NCBI GenBank assembly: GCA_021796135.1
Contig: JAJYOQ010000267.1
Span: 1-5,923 of the forward strand
DNA from: Bacteroidota bacterium
GTDB lineage: Bacteria; Bacteroidota; Ignavibacteria; Ignavibacteriales; Ignavibacteriaceae
Length of the DNA: 5,923 nt
Direction of reading: 5' to 3'
The translations under genes and the position numbers were made by a program. Under the pieces are notes generated by a model, which was not told where the DNA came from, did no database searches, and saw nothing but the letters and a program-made list of their open reading frames with translations. This document shows positions 1-5,923 of the stretch, one piece after another (the first letter of the stretch is position 1; every line of letters starts with the position of its first letter).

Positions 1-2336
1 AGAGCAAGTATATTATCAGTAGCAGAAAGCGAGTAAAAAGGATGTTTGCTGTCAATCTCATGTAAGCTAATCTCAGCTTTACCGCTTTCCAGCTTTGCAA
101 TGTACCTAAGTACTTTTCCTTTGTCTTCGGCGCTTTTCCTTTTATTTTCAAATTCATAATCACAATTTTCAAGATTTATAAAAAATTCATCTATTGATTT
201 TGAATTCCTTGCTTTAACCGGAACAATATTTTCAACAAGTACATCTTTTAATTCCATTCTCATGCCGACTTCTCGCGCTAGAATTAATAATTTTCTCGCA
301 AAGTCTACACCGTTCAAATCATCTCTTGGATCCGGTTCGGTAAACCCTTTTGCTTTTGCCTCTTTTAATATGGAACTAAAGGATTTACCTTTTGTAAATG
401 AAGTGAACAAATAACTTAGTGTACCTGACAGTATTCCTTCTATCTTAATAATTTTATCTCCGCTAGATACTAAATCTCTTACCGTATTTATTATAGGAAG
501 ACCTGCTCCGACATTTGTTTCATACATAAACTTTACATTATGTAATAATGCTGATTGTTTAAGCGCTAAATAAAATTCCATACTCCTTGAATTTGCTTTT
601 TTATTTGGCGTAACAATGGAAATACTTGCATTTAAAATTTCCTGATATTTATCTACCACTTCCTCACTTGCAGTACAATCAACAAAAATACTGTTTGGAA
701 GATTTAGCTTTATCATTGTATCCACAAAATTATTGAGGTCTGTTTTTTTACCGGCAGCTAATTTCTCTTCCCATTCAGACAGATTTATATTATTTGTATC
801 AATTACCATTTTCCTTCTATTGGCAAGCGCTAATATATTTATGCTAAGTAAATATTCTTTAGCCAGAAATCCTGTTTGATTAGATATTTGTTGTAACAAT
901 GTGCTTCCAATAAGTCCGGTCCCGACAATAAAAAGGTTTACGGTCTTTGTAATAGACAAAAAGAATGCATCATGCAAAGCATTTAAAGCTTTTGCAACAT
1001 TATCTTTTGAAACTACGGTAGAGATATTTAATTCTGATGAGCCTTGTGCTATTGCAACAATGTTAATACCGTTTTTACCAAGAGCTTGAAAAACTTTGCC
1101 GGAAAGTCCCGGTTTATTTCTCATATTTTCCCCGACTACAGCTATTATAGATAAATTGTTTTCTATAACAGGATCATATATTTTCTTTTCATTGATTTCA
1201 TAATGAATCTCCTCTCGAATAGCTTTAACTGCTGTCTCGGCATAATTAGGAAGAATAGCCAGGCATAGAGAATGTTCGGAAGATGCTTGAGTTATGAGGA
1301 TAATATTTATTTTTTTTCTTCCTAACGCCGCAAATATCCGTTGAGCTATACCTGCCTCACCTATCATTCCGCCGCCTTGAATTCTTATTAACGATATATT
1401 GTCGATAGACGATATACCTTTAATTAAAAATTCATTAGTCAGACTTTTATTGTTAATAAGGGTTCCTTCAAAAGCTAGGTTAAAAGTATTTTTAATTCTG
1501 ATCGGAATTTTCTTATCTAATGCGGGCTGCATTGTCGGAGGATGTATTACTTTGGCTCCGAAATGCGATAACTCCATTGCTTCTTCATATGTTAGATTCT
1601 TAAGAGAAAAAGCTTTTTTAACTTTTTTAGGGTCCGCTGTAAGAACACCGTCTACATCAGTCCATATTTCAATTTCTTTGGCATTTAATGCTGCTGCATA
1701 AATTGATGCTGAATAATCAGATCCTCCTCTTCCTAGCGTAGTTGTCTCATTTTCATTAGTGGATGCTATAAAACCTGTAATAATCTGAATTTTTTTATGA
1801 GATTTGAAATATTTTTTAATATTATAATTCGTAGCGTTAAAGTCGACTTTAGCGGCTCCAAAGTTTTCATCAGTTTTAATAAGTTGACGGCTGTCAAGAA
1901 ATTCACAGTCGACGTCATTATCTTTTAGAACTTGAGCAATTATATAAGAAGAAAGTCTTTCTCCAAAACTAAGAATGAAGTCTAAAGTACGTGCCGATAA
2001 TTCTTTTACTAAAAAAACCCCATGCAGTACATCTTCCAATTCATTAAGGTTTAATTTTAAGTTTGCAAGCGTATTGCTTTGTGTTTTGACATTAAGAAGC
2101 TCTTTAGCAATTTGAAGATGTTTTTTTTCTAATATTTTATATAAATCAAAATATTCACTATTTCCCGAAGAAGCATTATTACTGATACTAATCAACTCAT
2201 CTGTTACTCCCTGGAAAGCAGAAAATATTACGGCAATTTTTTTATTTACATGAATTGAATTTTTAATGATTTCAATTACATTTTGAATTCGCTTTGAATC
2301 ACCGACAGAGGACCCGCCAAATTTTAATACTTTCAT
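1..2336 (-). CDS. thrA: Bifunctional aspartokinase / homoserine dehydrogenase (3' end cut by window edge)
   Basis: Cytoplasmic fused enzyme that phosphorylates aspartate (first step of the aspartate family) and reduces aspartate semialdehyde to homoserine with NAD(P)H, feeding Thr, Ile and Met synthesis. The reading frame is open for 778 codons from the ATG at 2336 to the left edge. The aspartokinase domain is about residues 1-285, with KFGGSSVG at 5-12, SFGERL at 123-128 and LGRGGSDYS at 201-209. Two ACT domains follow (about 312-388 and 393-455; the second has GENMRNKPG at 402-410), the usual site of feedback binding. The homoserine dehydrogenase part begins near 465 with the nucleotide-binding GTGLIG at 472-477, then GILSGT at 634-639 and EPDPRDDLNGVDFARK at 667-682. 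E667, D678 and K682 keep the spacing of the catalytic Glu/Asp/Lys of the family. E. coli ThrA has 820 residues, so roughly 40 are missing here. The start is fixed by the N-terminal MKVLKFGG. An attenuator lies directly upstream. thrB/thrC would be expected beyond the left edge but are not in view. Confidence 0.97.
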   Translation of the reverse strand, partial: MKVLKFGGSSVGDSKRIQNVIEIIKNSIHVNKKIAVIFSAFQGVTDELISISNNASSGNSEYFDLYKILEKKHLQIAKELLNVKTQSNTLANLKLNLNELEDVLHGVFLVKELSARTLDFILSFGERLSSYIIAQVLKDNDVDCEFLDSRQLIKTDENFGAAKVDFNATNYNIKKYFKSHKKIQIITGFIASTNENETTTLGRGGSDYSASIYAAALNAKEIEIWTDVDGVLTADPKKVKKAFSLKNLTYEEAMELSHFGAKVIHPPTMQPALDKKIPIRIKNTFNLAFEGTLINNKSLTNEFLIKGISSIDNISLIRIQGGGMIGEAGIAQRIFAALGRKKINIILITQASSEHSLCLAILPNYAETAVKAIREEIHYEINEKKIYDPVIENNLSIIAVVGENMRNKPGLSGKVFQALGKNGINIVAIAQGSSELNISTVVSKDNVAKALNALHDAFFLSITKTVNLFIVGTGLIGSTLLQQISNQTGFLAKEYLLSINILALANRRKMVIDTNNINLSEWEEKLAAGKKTDLNNFVDTMIKLNLPNSIFVDCTASEEVVDKYQEILNASISIVTPNKKANSRSMEFYLALKQSALLHNVKFMYETNVGAGLPIINTVRDLVSSGDKIIKIEGILSGTLSYLFTSFTKGKSFSSILKEAKAKGFTEPDPRDDLNGVDFARKLLILAREVGMRMELKDVLVENIVPVKARNSKSIDEFFINLENCDYEFENKRKSAEDKGKVLRYIAKLESGKAEISLHEIDSKHPFYSLSATDNILA

Positions 2337-2365
2337 TTTATTTTTCTTTCATTTCAAATATGTAT

Positions 2366-2401
2366 AAAAAAAACCGGCTTCATTTCTGAAGCCGGTTTTT
2401 T
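2366..2401 (-). terminator. Rho-independent terminator of the thrA attenuator
   Basis: A perfect inverted repeat pairs 2368-2381 with 2388-2401 (14 bp with a CCGGCTTC core) around a 6-base loop. Read on the minus strand it is followed by a run of eight T (2373-2366, part of it within the stem). It lies between the leader-peptide stop and the thrA start, with about 30 bases left before the ATG. It therefore sits inside the thrA 5' leader rather than at a gene end, which is the position of an attenuator. The hairpin is symmetrical enough to work in the plus direction too, but no plus-strand gene leads into it. Confidence 0.93.
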
Positions 2402-2430
2402 AATTTTATAACTATATAACCGTGCTTCAG
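2386..2430 (-). promoter_or_regulatory. Antiterminator: alternative pairing that would disrupt the thrA attenuator hairpin
   Basis: In the minus-strand RNA the segment from 2430 to 2418 reads CUGAAGCACGGUU. The start of the terminator hairpin (2397 to 2386) reads AACCGGCUUCAG. They pair over 12 bp with a single bulged A and a 20-base loop, using up the 5' arm of the terminator. The segment begins at the last base of leader codon 26 and includes the UGA stop. A ribosome that finishes the leader would cover it and let the terminator form. A ribosome held at the Thr codons would leave it free. The pairing is seen in the sequence; the switching behaviour is inferred from classical amino-acid attenuators. 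No clear additional partner segment within the leader was found. Confidence 0.8.
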
Positions 2431-2507
2431 CCGCCGTAAATTGTTTTCGGGGTGTGCATTCCGGTAGTAGTGCAGTTGATTAATATATGTTTATTTTTAA
2501 TTTTCAT
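2427..2507 (-). CDS. thrL: Threonine/isoleucine leader peptide of thrA (26 aa)
   Basis: A small open frame from ATG (2507-2505) to TGA (2429-2427). Of its 26 residues, five are Thr (13, 14, 15, 19 and 22) and four are Ile (3, 8, 10 and 23). The centre reads N-C-T-T-T-G-M-H-T-P and the end is I-Y-G-G. Nine of 26 codons for the two end products of the pathway, directly ahead of a terminator and thrA, is the signature of an attenuation leader, whose translation rather than whose product matters. The three consecutive Thr codons are at 2471-2463. A ribosome stalled there would reach to about 2450 and leave the antiterminator at 2430-2418 exposed. The start is preceded by A/T-rich sequence with no Shine-Dalgarno, about 15 bases after the predicted transcript start. 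The symbol is by analogy with E. coli thrL; the sequences are not homologous as far as can be seen. Confidence 0.85.
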   Translation of the reverse strand: MKIKNKHILINCTTTGMHTPKTIYGG

Positions 2508-2527
2508 AATTATATTATAAGCTTAAA

Positions 2528-2559
2528 CAAAAGTAATACTTAATTTTCTGTTTGTCAAA
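2528..2559 (-). promoter_or_regulatory. Promoter of the thrL-thrA transcript (Bacteroidetes type)
   Basis: On the minus strand the -7 element TACTTTTG (2535-2528) matches TAnnTTTG exactly. The -33 element TTTG (2559-2556) lies 20 bases upstream. This is the consensus used by the Bacteroidetes primary sigma factor. Transcription would start near 2521-2523, about 15 bases before the leader ATG. The -33 element directly abuts the stop codon of the upstream hydrolase gene. Confidence 0.75.
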
Positions 2560-3975
2560 TTACTGCTCTAAAATCCAACTTGTTATTAATTCTAAAACTT
2601 TAGGAGATATTGTCTCTGAAATCTTATTATACTCGGACGGTAAACCCGACTTAGCAGGCTGAAATAGATGATTTAATCCTTCGAAGTTAACTATTTTGAC
2701 TTTTTTATTTCCACCGTCTATTAATGCTTTTTTTATTGCTGCAAGATCTTCTTTAGGAGGAACCTGCACATCTTTTGTACCGTCAATCGCAAGTACAGGA
2801 CATTTTATTTTTTCTAATGCTGGGCGAGGATCGTAATTTATGAAGTACCTAAACCATGGACTCAATACAGGTTTTAGCTGCAATAAGAAATTCTCTTTGG
2901 AACCAAGTGCTTGTTTGAATTGCGGACTGGAATTATCATAAAAATCGGATGCAACTTTTTCAAGTCTATGTGCAGTTTGACTGCTGTCTTTTTTTTCTTT
3001 TATAAGATTATAAATTTTTTCATTTAATTTCTTTGTAATTTCTAATGTACTATCATTTTCACCCGCCCCTTTCCCGATTAGGTATGCTTGCTTCAATAAT
3101 ATTTGATCGCACGGGATTCCCGGTGCAGCCATTAGAATAATAAAAGAGATATTCTTCGATTGATTAGCTACCATTGGAGCTATAATTCCGCCTTCACTAT
3201 GACCGATAAGACCGATTTTCCCTACTTCTTTTCTTGTTTTAAGGTAATTAACTGCAGCTGCAGCATCCGATGCTAAGTCTTTAGAAGTAGCGCCTGCATA
3301 ACTTCCTGTAGATTTTCCAACTCCCCTGTCATCATATCTTAAAACCGCTATTCCATGTCTTGTTAAGTAATCAGAAATTACTAGAAATGGTTTATGCCCT
3401 AGAATTTCTTCATTTCGATTATGCGGACCTGAACCGGGGATTAATAGAACTGTTGGAAACTTTTTTCCTTCTTTAGGGTAAGTAAATGTCCCGGAAAGGA
3501 CATCCCCGGCTTTTTTATTTTCAAAAGTTACTTCTTCTTCATTGTAGGGATAAGGTTTCTTCGGTTCCTGAGGTCTTATAATTTCAATATCTTTATTTGT
3601 TTTTACTAGATTAAGAGGAAGATTACTTCCGCCTTGACTCCACATACCGTTAAAGAAACTGCTATCGGCATAGTATCTGCCTGAATATGTTCCTTGAATA
3701 ACCGGCACATCTATCTCAAGCCGGTTTCCGTCAAATGAAACTTTAGAAGTCGGAATATCTTTAGCGCCTTGATCTGGGCTGTCCAATGTAGCGCTATATT
3801 CATCACCAGTCTTTTGAATATGAAAAACAATTCTTAATTGTATTGTAGAAACATTTAAGGTGCCTATCCAATTCCCGGCTATATCTATTTTCTTTTGTAT
3901 ACTCTGAGCGAAAGTAAAACCATTTAATATTGAGCAAGCTATAATACTGATAAAATATAATTTAATTTTTTGCAT
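2560..3975 (-). CDS. Secreted alpha/beta-hydrolase with N-terminal beta-rich domain
   Basis: Probable exported serine hydrolase (esterase or peptidase-like), 471 residues; the natural substrate cannot be told from sequence. Residues 1-24 form a signal peptide (basic start MQKIK, hydrophobic core, A-Q end). Residues about 31-125 form a beta-rich domain often found ahead of this hydrolase type in Bacteroidota (GNWIGTL near 34-40, LDSPDQGAKDIP at 64-75). The hydrolase domain covers about 150-471: oxyanion region PGSGPHNR (180-187), nucleophile elbow GHSEG with S260, acid D402 in DGTKD, and H436 in GLNHLF. All three catalytic residues are present. The ATG at 3975 is chosen because the signal peptide begins there; an in-frame TTG at 4011 adds 12 residues but lies within the predicted promoter. 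The gene is divergent from recQ and heads towards thrA with no terminator in between. Residues 107-114 are encoded by the sequence repeated at the right window edge. Confidence 0.92.
   Translation of the reverse strand: MQKIKLYFISIIACSILNGFTFAQSIQKKIDIAGNWIGTLNVSTIQLRIVFHIQKTGDEYSATLDSPDQGAKDIPTSKVSFDGNRLEIDVPVIQGTYSGRYYADSSFFNGMWSQGGSNLPLNLVKTNKDIEIIRPQEPKKPYPYNEEEVTFENKKAGDVLSGTFTYPKEGKKFPTVLLIPGSGPHNRNEEILGHKPFLVISDYLTRHGIAVLRYDDRGVGKSTGSYAGATSKDLASDAAAAVNYLKTRKEVGKIGLIGHSEGGIIAPMVANQSKNISFIILMAAPGIPCDQILLKQAYLIGKGAGENDSTLEITKKLNEKIYNLIKEKKDSSQTAHRLEKVASDFYDNSSPQFKQALGSKENFLLQLKPVLSPWFRYFINYDPRPALEKIKCPVLAIDGTKDVQVPPKEDLAAIKKALIDGGNKKVKIVNFEGLNHLFQPAKSGLPSEYNKISETISPKVLELITSWILEQ
3633..3657 (-). 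repeat. Inverted 25-bp repeat, copy 1 (inside hydrolase gene)
   Basis: The minus-strand reading of these 25 bases is identical to the last 25 bases of the window (5899-5923). Here it encodes FFNGMWSQ in the beta-rich domain of the hydrolase, where it fits the family well, so this copy appears to be the original. Confidence 0.97.
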
Positions 3976-4008
3976 AATTTTTCTCTTTAATGATTGCACA
4001 TTTACAAA

Positions 4009-4016
4009 CAAAATTA
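4009..4016 (-). promoter_or_regulatory. Promoter -7 element of the hydrolase gene
   Basis: The minus strand reads TAATTTTG, an exact TAnnTTTG match, 33 bases upstream of the ATG at 3975. No exact TTTG is seen at -33; a TTTT lies about 19 bases further upstream. The element overlaps the alternative TTG start at 4011, which argues against that start because it would lie ahead of the transcript. Confidence 0.55.
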
Positions 4017-4057
4017 CCTATAATAATTATCTTTTAAAAATATTAAAAATGAATTGT

Positions 4058-4065
4058 TATCTTTA
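4058..4065 (+). promoter_or_regulatory. Promoter -7 element of recQ
   Basis: TATCTTTA followed by CA resembles the common Bacteroidetes TATCTTTGCA with one mismatch. No clear -33 TTTG is present. Transcription would begin around 4071-4073, ahead of the ATG at 4091 but after the ATG at 4049, which supports the downstream start for recQ. Confidence 0.45.
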
Positions 4066-4090
4066 CATTTTCAATATATATAATTATAAA

Positions 4091-5530
4091 ATGACTTCGC
4101 CAAAAGAAATATTAAAGAAATATTTTGATTATGATTCATTCCGCGGTTTACAGGAAGAAATTATAGACCGAACTGTTAACCGTTTGGGACATAGTTTAGT
4201 GTTAATGCCAACCGGAAGTGGGAAATCATTGTGCTATCAAATTCCGTCTTTAATATTTGAAGGCGGAACAATTGTTATTAGTCCTCTCATTGCTCTTATG
4301 CAGGACCAGGTTGATTCTTTAAAGAAAAAGAATATTCCCGCATCATTTATTAACTCAACAATTTCAAAAAGTCAAAAGGAAGAAAGATTAGATCAATTCC
4401 TATTAAGCAAAATAAAAATTCTGTATGTCACTCCCGAAAGATTTAGAATAAATGATTTTGTTCAGAAAATTAAAAATGCTAATATTTCCCTTCTCGCTGT
4501 CGATGAAGCTCATTGTATTTCGGAATGGGGTCATGATTTCCGTCCCGATTATTCAAGGTTAGGTGATTTTAGAAAATTACTGGGCAATCCATTAACTATT
4601 GCACTTACCGCCACTGCAACTTATAATGTTCAAAAAGATATTATAAATAAATTAAAAATTAACACTGATGAAATCCTCACTTTCCATCAGGGAATCGAAC
4701 GCCCAAATTTACGACTATCTGCTATTGATGTAATTGATGAAAAGGAAAAGCTCAAAGAAATACTTTCTGTGCTTGATAATTATAAAGGATCAGGGATAAT
4801 CTATTTTTCTCTTATTCAGACTCTTGAAAAGTTTTCTCAATTATTAAGAGATAAAGGATATAAGCATAATGTTTATCATGGTAAATTACCCGATAAACAA
4901 AGGAAACTAATGCAAAGAGATTTTATTTCCGATCGTGATTGTTTAATCCTGGCTACAAATGCTTTTGGAATGGGAATAGATAAACCGGATATCCGTTTCG
5001 TTATTCATGCTGAAGTGCCTTCATCAATAGAATCCTATTATCAAGAAATCGGAAGAGCCGGCAGAGACGGTAAAGATTCATTGTGTATGCTTTTATATAG
5101 TCAGCAGGATCTTTATATTCAGATGGATTTTATAAAATGGTCTAACCCTGACGCAAATTTTTATTCTGCGGTATATGACCTTTTAAAAAGAGATATTGAT
5201 AGAGTAAATTCCGATGGAATAGATTTTTTGCGCGAACAAATGAATTTTAAAAACAAAAATGATTTTAGAATTGAAACAGCTCTGGGTATGCTTGATCGTT
5301 ATTCAGTTACAGAAGGATCCCTGGAAAAACATAACCTGAAAATTATAAGTGATTTACCCTTTGAACTTGATAACGAAAATCATCTAAAGGAAAAACTTTT
5401 GAACGATAATAAGAAGTTGCTTTCAGTTGTTAATTATTTTAAAAGTGACAGCTGCAGAAGAGTGTTTATCTCTGATTATTTTGGTTTTAAAAATGAAAAA
5501 CCATGTCATAATTGTGATAATTGCTCCTAA
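4091..5530 (+). CDS. recQ: RecQ-family ATP-dependent DNA helicase, short form with variant C-terminus
   Basis: 3'-to-5' DNA helicase of recombination and repair, 479 residues. Seen motifs: motif 0 FRGLQ (17-21; FRPLQ is more usual), Walker A TGSGKS (41-46, K45), DEAH (138-141) running into the aromatic-rich loop CISEWGHDFRPDY (142-154), ALTATAT (171-177), motif V ATNAFGMGIDKPD (288-300) and motif VI QEIGRAGRDG (318-327, with R322 and R325). A zinc cluster closes the protein: C455, C472, C475 and C478, one residue before the end. There is no winged-helix (RQC) or HRDC domain after the zinc cluster, unlike the 609-residue E. coli RecQ. Instead about 100 residues (350-450) separate motif VI from the first cysteine, longer than in E. 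coli RecQ. The ATG at 4091 is preferred over the in-frame ATG at 4049, because MTSPKEILKKYF is the normal RecQ beginning and the 14 extra residues look like translated A/T-rich leader. The thioredoxin-fold gene follows after 50 bp. Confidence 0.95.
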   Translation: MTSPKEILKKYFDYDSFRGLQEEIIDRTVNRLGHSLVLMPTGSGKSLCYQIPSLIFEGGTIVISPLIALMQDQVDSLKKKNIPASFINSTISKSQKEERLDQFLLSKIKILYVTPERFRINDFVQKIKNANISLLAVDEAHCISEWGHDFRPDYSRLGDFRKLLGNPLTIALTATATYNVQKDIINKLKINTDEILTFHQGIERPNLRLSAIDVIDEKEKLKEILSVLDNYKGSGIIYFSLIQTLEKFSQLLRDKGYKHNVYHGKLPDKQRKLMQRDFISDRDCLILATNAFGMGIDKPDIRFVIHAEVPSSIESYYQEIGRAGRDGKDSLCMLLYSQQDLYIQMDFIKWSNPDANFYSAVYDLLKRDIDRVNSDGIDFLREQMNFKNKNDFRIETALGMLDRYSVTEGSLEKHNLKIISDLPFELDNENHLKEKLLNDNKKLLSVVNYFKSDSCRRVFISDYFGFKNEKPCHNCDNCS

Positions 5531-5580
5531 ATAAATTATTAATTTATTTACTTTAAATAAAATATAAATTTAATTTGGCT

Positions 5581-5923
5581 ATGATAACTATAACTTCCGA
5601 TAAAGAACTTAAAGACTTTATCTCCGAAAATGAAGGGGCAGTTCTGTATTTCAGTACCCCGCAGTGTAATGTCTGCAAAGTTCTTAAGCCAAAATTGATC
5701 GATTTGTTGGATGATAAATTTCCTCAAATGAAATTCTCCTATATTGATTGTGATCAATACAAGGAATTGGCTGCCCAAAATAATGTTTTTGCAGTACCAA
5801 CTATATTGTTTTTTATTAAGGGGAAAGAATTTATTAGGAAATCGAGAAATGTGAGCTTAGATCAGCTAGAAGAAGAAATAACCCGTCCATATTCACTATT
5901 CTTTAACGGTATGTGGAGTCAAG
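5581..5923 (+). CDS. Thioredoxin-fold protein with C-N-V-C active site (open at right edge)
   Basis: Small cytoplasmic thiol-disulfide protein; no signal peptide. The visible 114 residues show YFSTPQCNVCK with the redox pair C29/C32, the central strand YIDCDQY with an extra C57, and the cis-proline motif VFAVPTILFF with P73. The helix at about 92-100 completes one thioredoxin fold, so the natural C-terminus should be near residue 105-110. Classical thioredoxins have CGPC. CNVC lacks the proline, so redox potential and partners may differ, and a general disulfide reductase role is unproven. The gene starts 50 bp after recQ with no convincing promoter or terminator between, so co-transcription is likely. 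The last eight residues (107-114) come from the inverted repeat shared with the hydrolase gene and may not belong to this protein. Confidence 0.88.
   Translation, partial: MITITSDKELKDFISENEGAVLYFSTPQCNVCKVLKPKLIDLLDDKFPQMKFSYIDCDQYKELAAQNNVFAVPTILFFIKGKEFIRKSRNVSLDQLEEEITRPYSLFFNGMWSQ
5899..5923 (+). repeat. Inverted 25-bp repeat, copy 2 (right window edge)
   Basis: These last 25 bases equal the reverse complement of 3633-3657 without mismatch, and the match stops at 5898. It may extend beyond the window. It lies at the end of the thioredoxin-fold frame, past the point where that fold is normally complete. A join created during amplification or assembly is the simplest explanation. Confidence 0.95.

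Noticed and set aside
901..1089. 62-codon plus-strand open frame
   Set aside because: Lies antisense within the thrA ACT/homoserine dehydrogenase region, where conserved motifs such as GTGLIG and GENMRNKPG are encoded on the minus strand; no recognisable protein of its own.
1399..1701. 100-codon plus-strand open frame
   Set aside because: Antisense to the aspartokinase domain of thrA; its composition reflects the opposite strand.
2338..2352. Minus-strand mini-frame M-K-E-K-stop just ahead of thrA
   Set aside because: Four codons in A-rich sequence are easily due to chance; its stop lies one base before the thrA ATG but nothing else supports translation coupling.
5531..5547. A/T-only palindrome directly after the recQ stop
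   Set aside because: A 7-bp stem of A-T pairs without a G/C core or a clean T-tract is too weak to call a terminator.
5571..5578. TAATTTGG resembling a TAnnTTTG promoter ahead of the thioredoxin gene
   Set aside because: It lies two bases before the ATG, too close to give a transcript containing the start codon, and the match is imperfect.
5548..5778. 76-codon minus-strand open frame
   Set aside because: Antisense to the thioredoxin-fold gene, which carries CxxC and cis-Pro motifs on the plus strand.
1..5923. Search for tRNA, rRNA, CRISPR repeats, transposase genes and defence genes
   Set aside because: Nearly all sequence is accounted for by five ordinary genes and the thr control region; no repeat array, tRNA-like fold or mobile-element protein was seen by eye.

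Overview
The window looks like an A+T-rich chromosomal fragment (about one third G+C by eye) from the Bacteroidota/Ignavibacteriota side of the bacterial tree. This rests on Bacteroidetes-type promoter elements (TAnnTTTG, with TTTG about 20 bases upstream), start codons preceded by A/T-rich sequence without a strong Shine-Dalgarno, and the style of the proteins. The genus cannot be named from this sequence.

Layout. Bases 1-2336 (minus strand) hold a fused aspartokinase/homoserine dehydrogenase (thrA type). It is open at the left edge and lacks only its last ~40 residues by comparison with the usual ~820. Bases 2366-2535 (minus) hold its control region: a promoter, a 26-residue leader peptide rich in Thr and Ile, an antiterminator segment and a Rho-independent terminator. 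Together these look like a complete threonine/isoleucine attenuator. Bases 2560-3975 (minus) encode a secreted serine alpha/beta-hydrolase with an N-terminal beta-rich domain. A 115-bp divergent intergenic region carries a promoter for each direction. Bases 4091-5530 (plus) encode a short RecQ helicase with an unusual C-terminal order. Bases 5581-5923 (plus) encode a small thioredoxin-fold protein with a C-N-V-C active site, running to the right edge.

How the parts relate. The attenuator would let the cell make ThrA mRNA only when charged Thr/Ile tRNA is scarce, matching the step that commits aspartate carbon to Thr, Ile and Met. The hydrolase gene points towards thrA with no visible terminator between them, so its read-through transcripts would also meet the attenuator. 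recQ and the thioredoxin gene are probably co-transcribed (50-bp gap).

Two things stand out. First, the 13-base antiterminator segment differs from the sequence it competes with by a single inserted base. Second, the last 25 bases of the window exactly match, in inverted orientation, a piece of the hydrolase gene, which suggests that the right end is a chimeric or misassembled join. No tRNA, rRNA, CRISPR array, transposase or defence system is visible.
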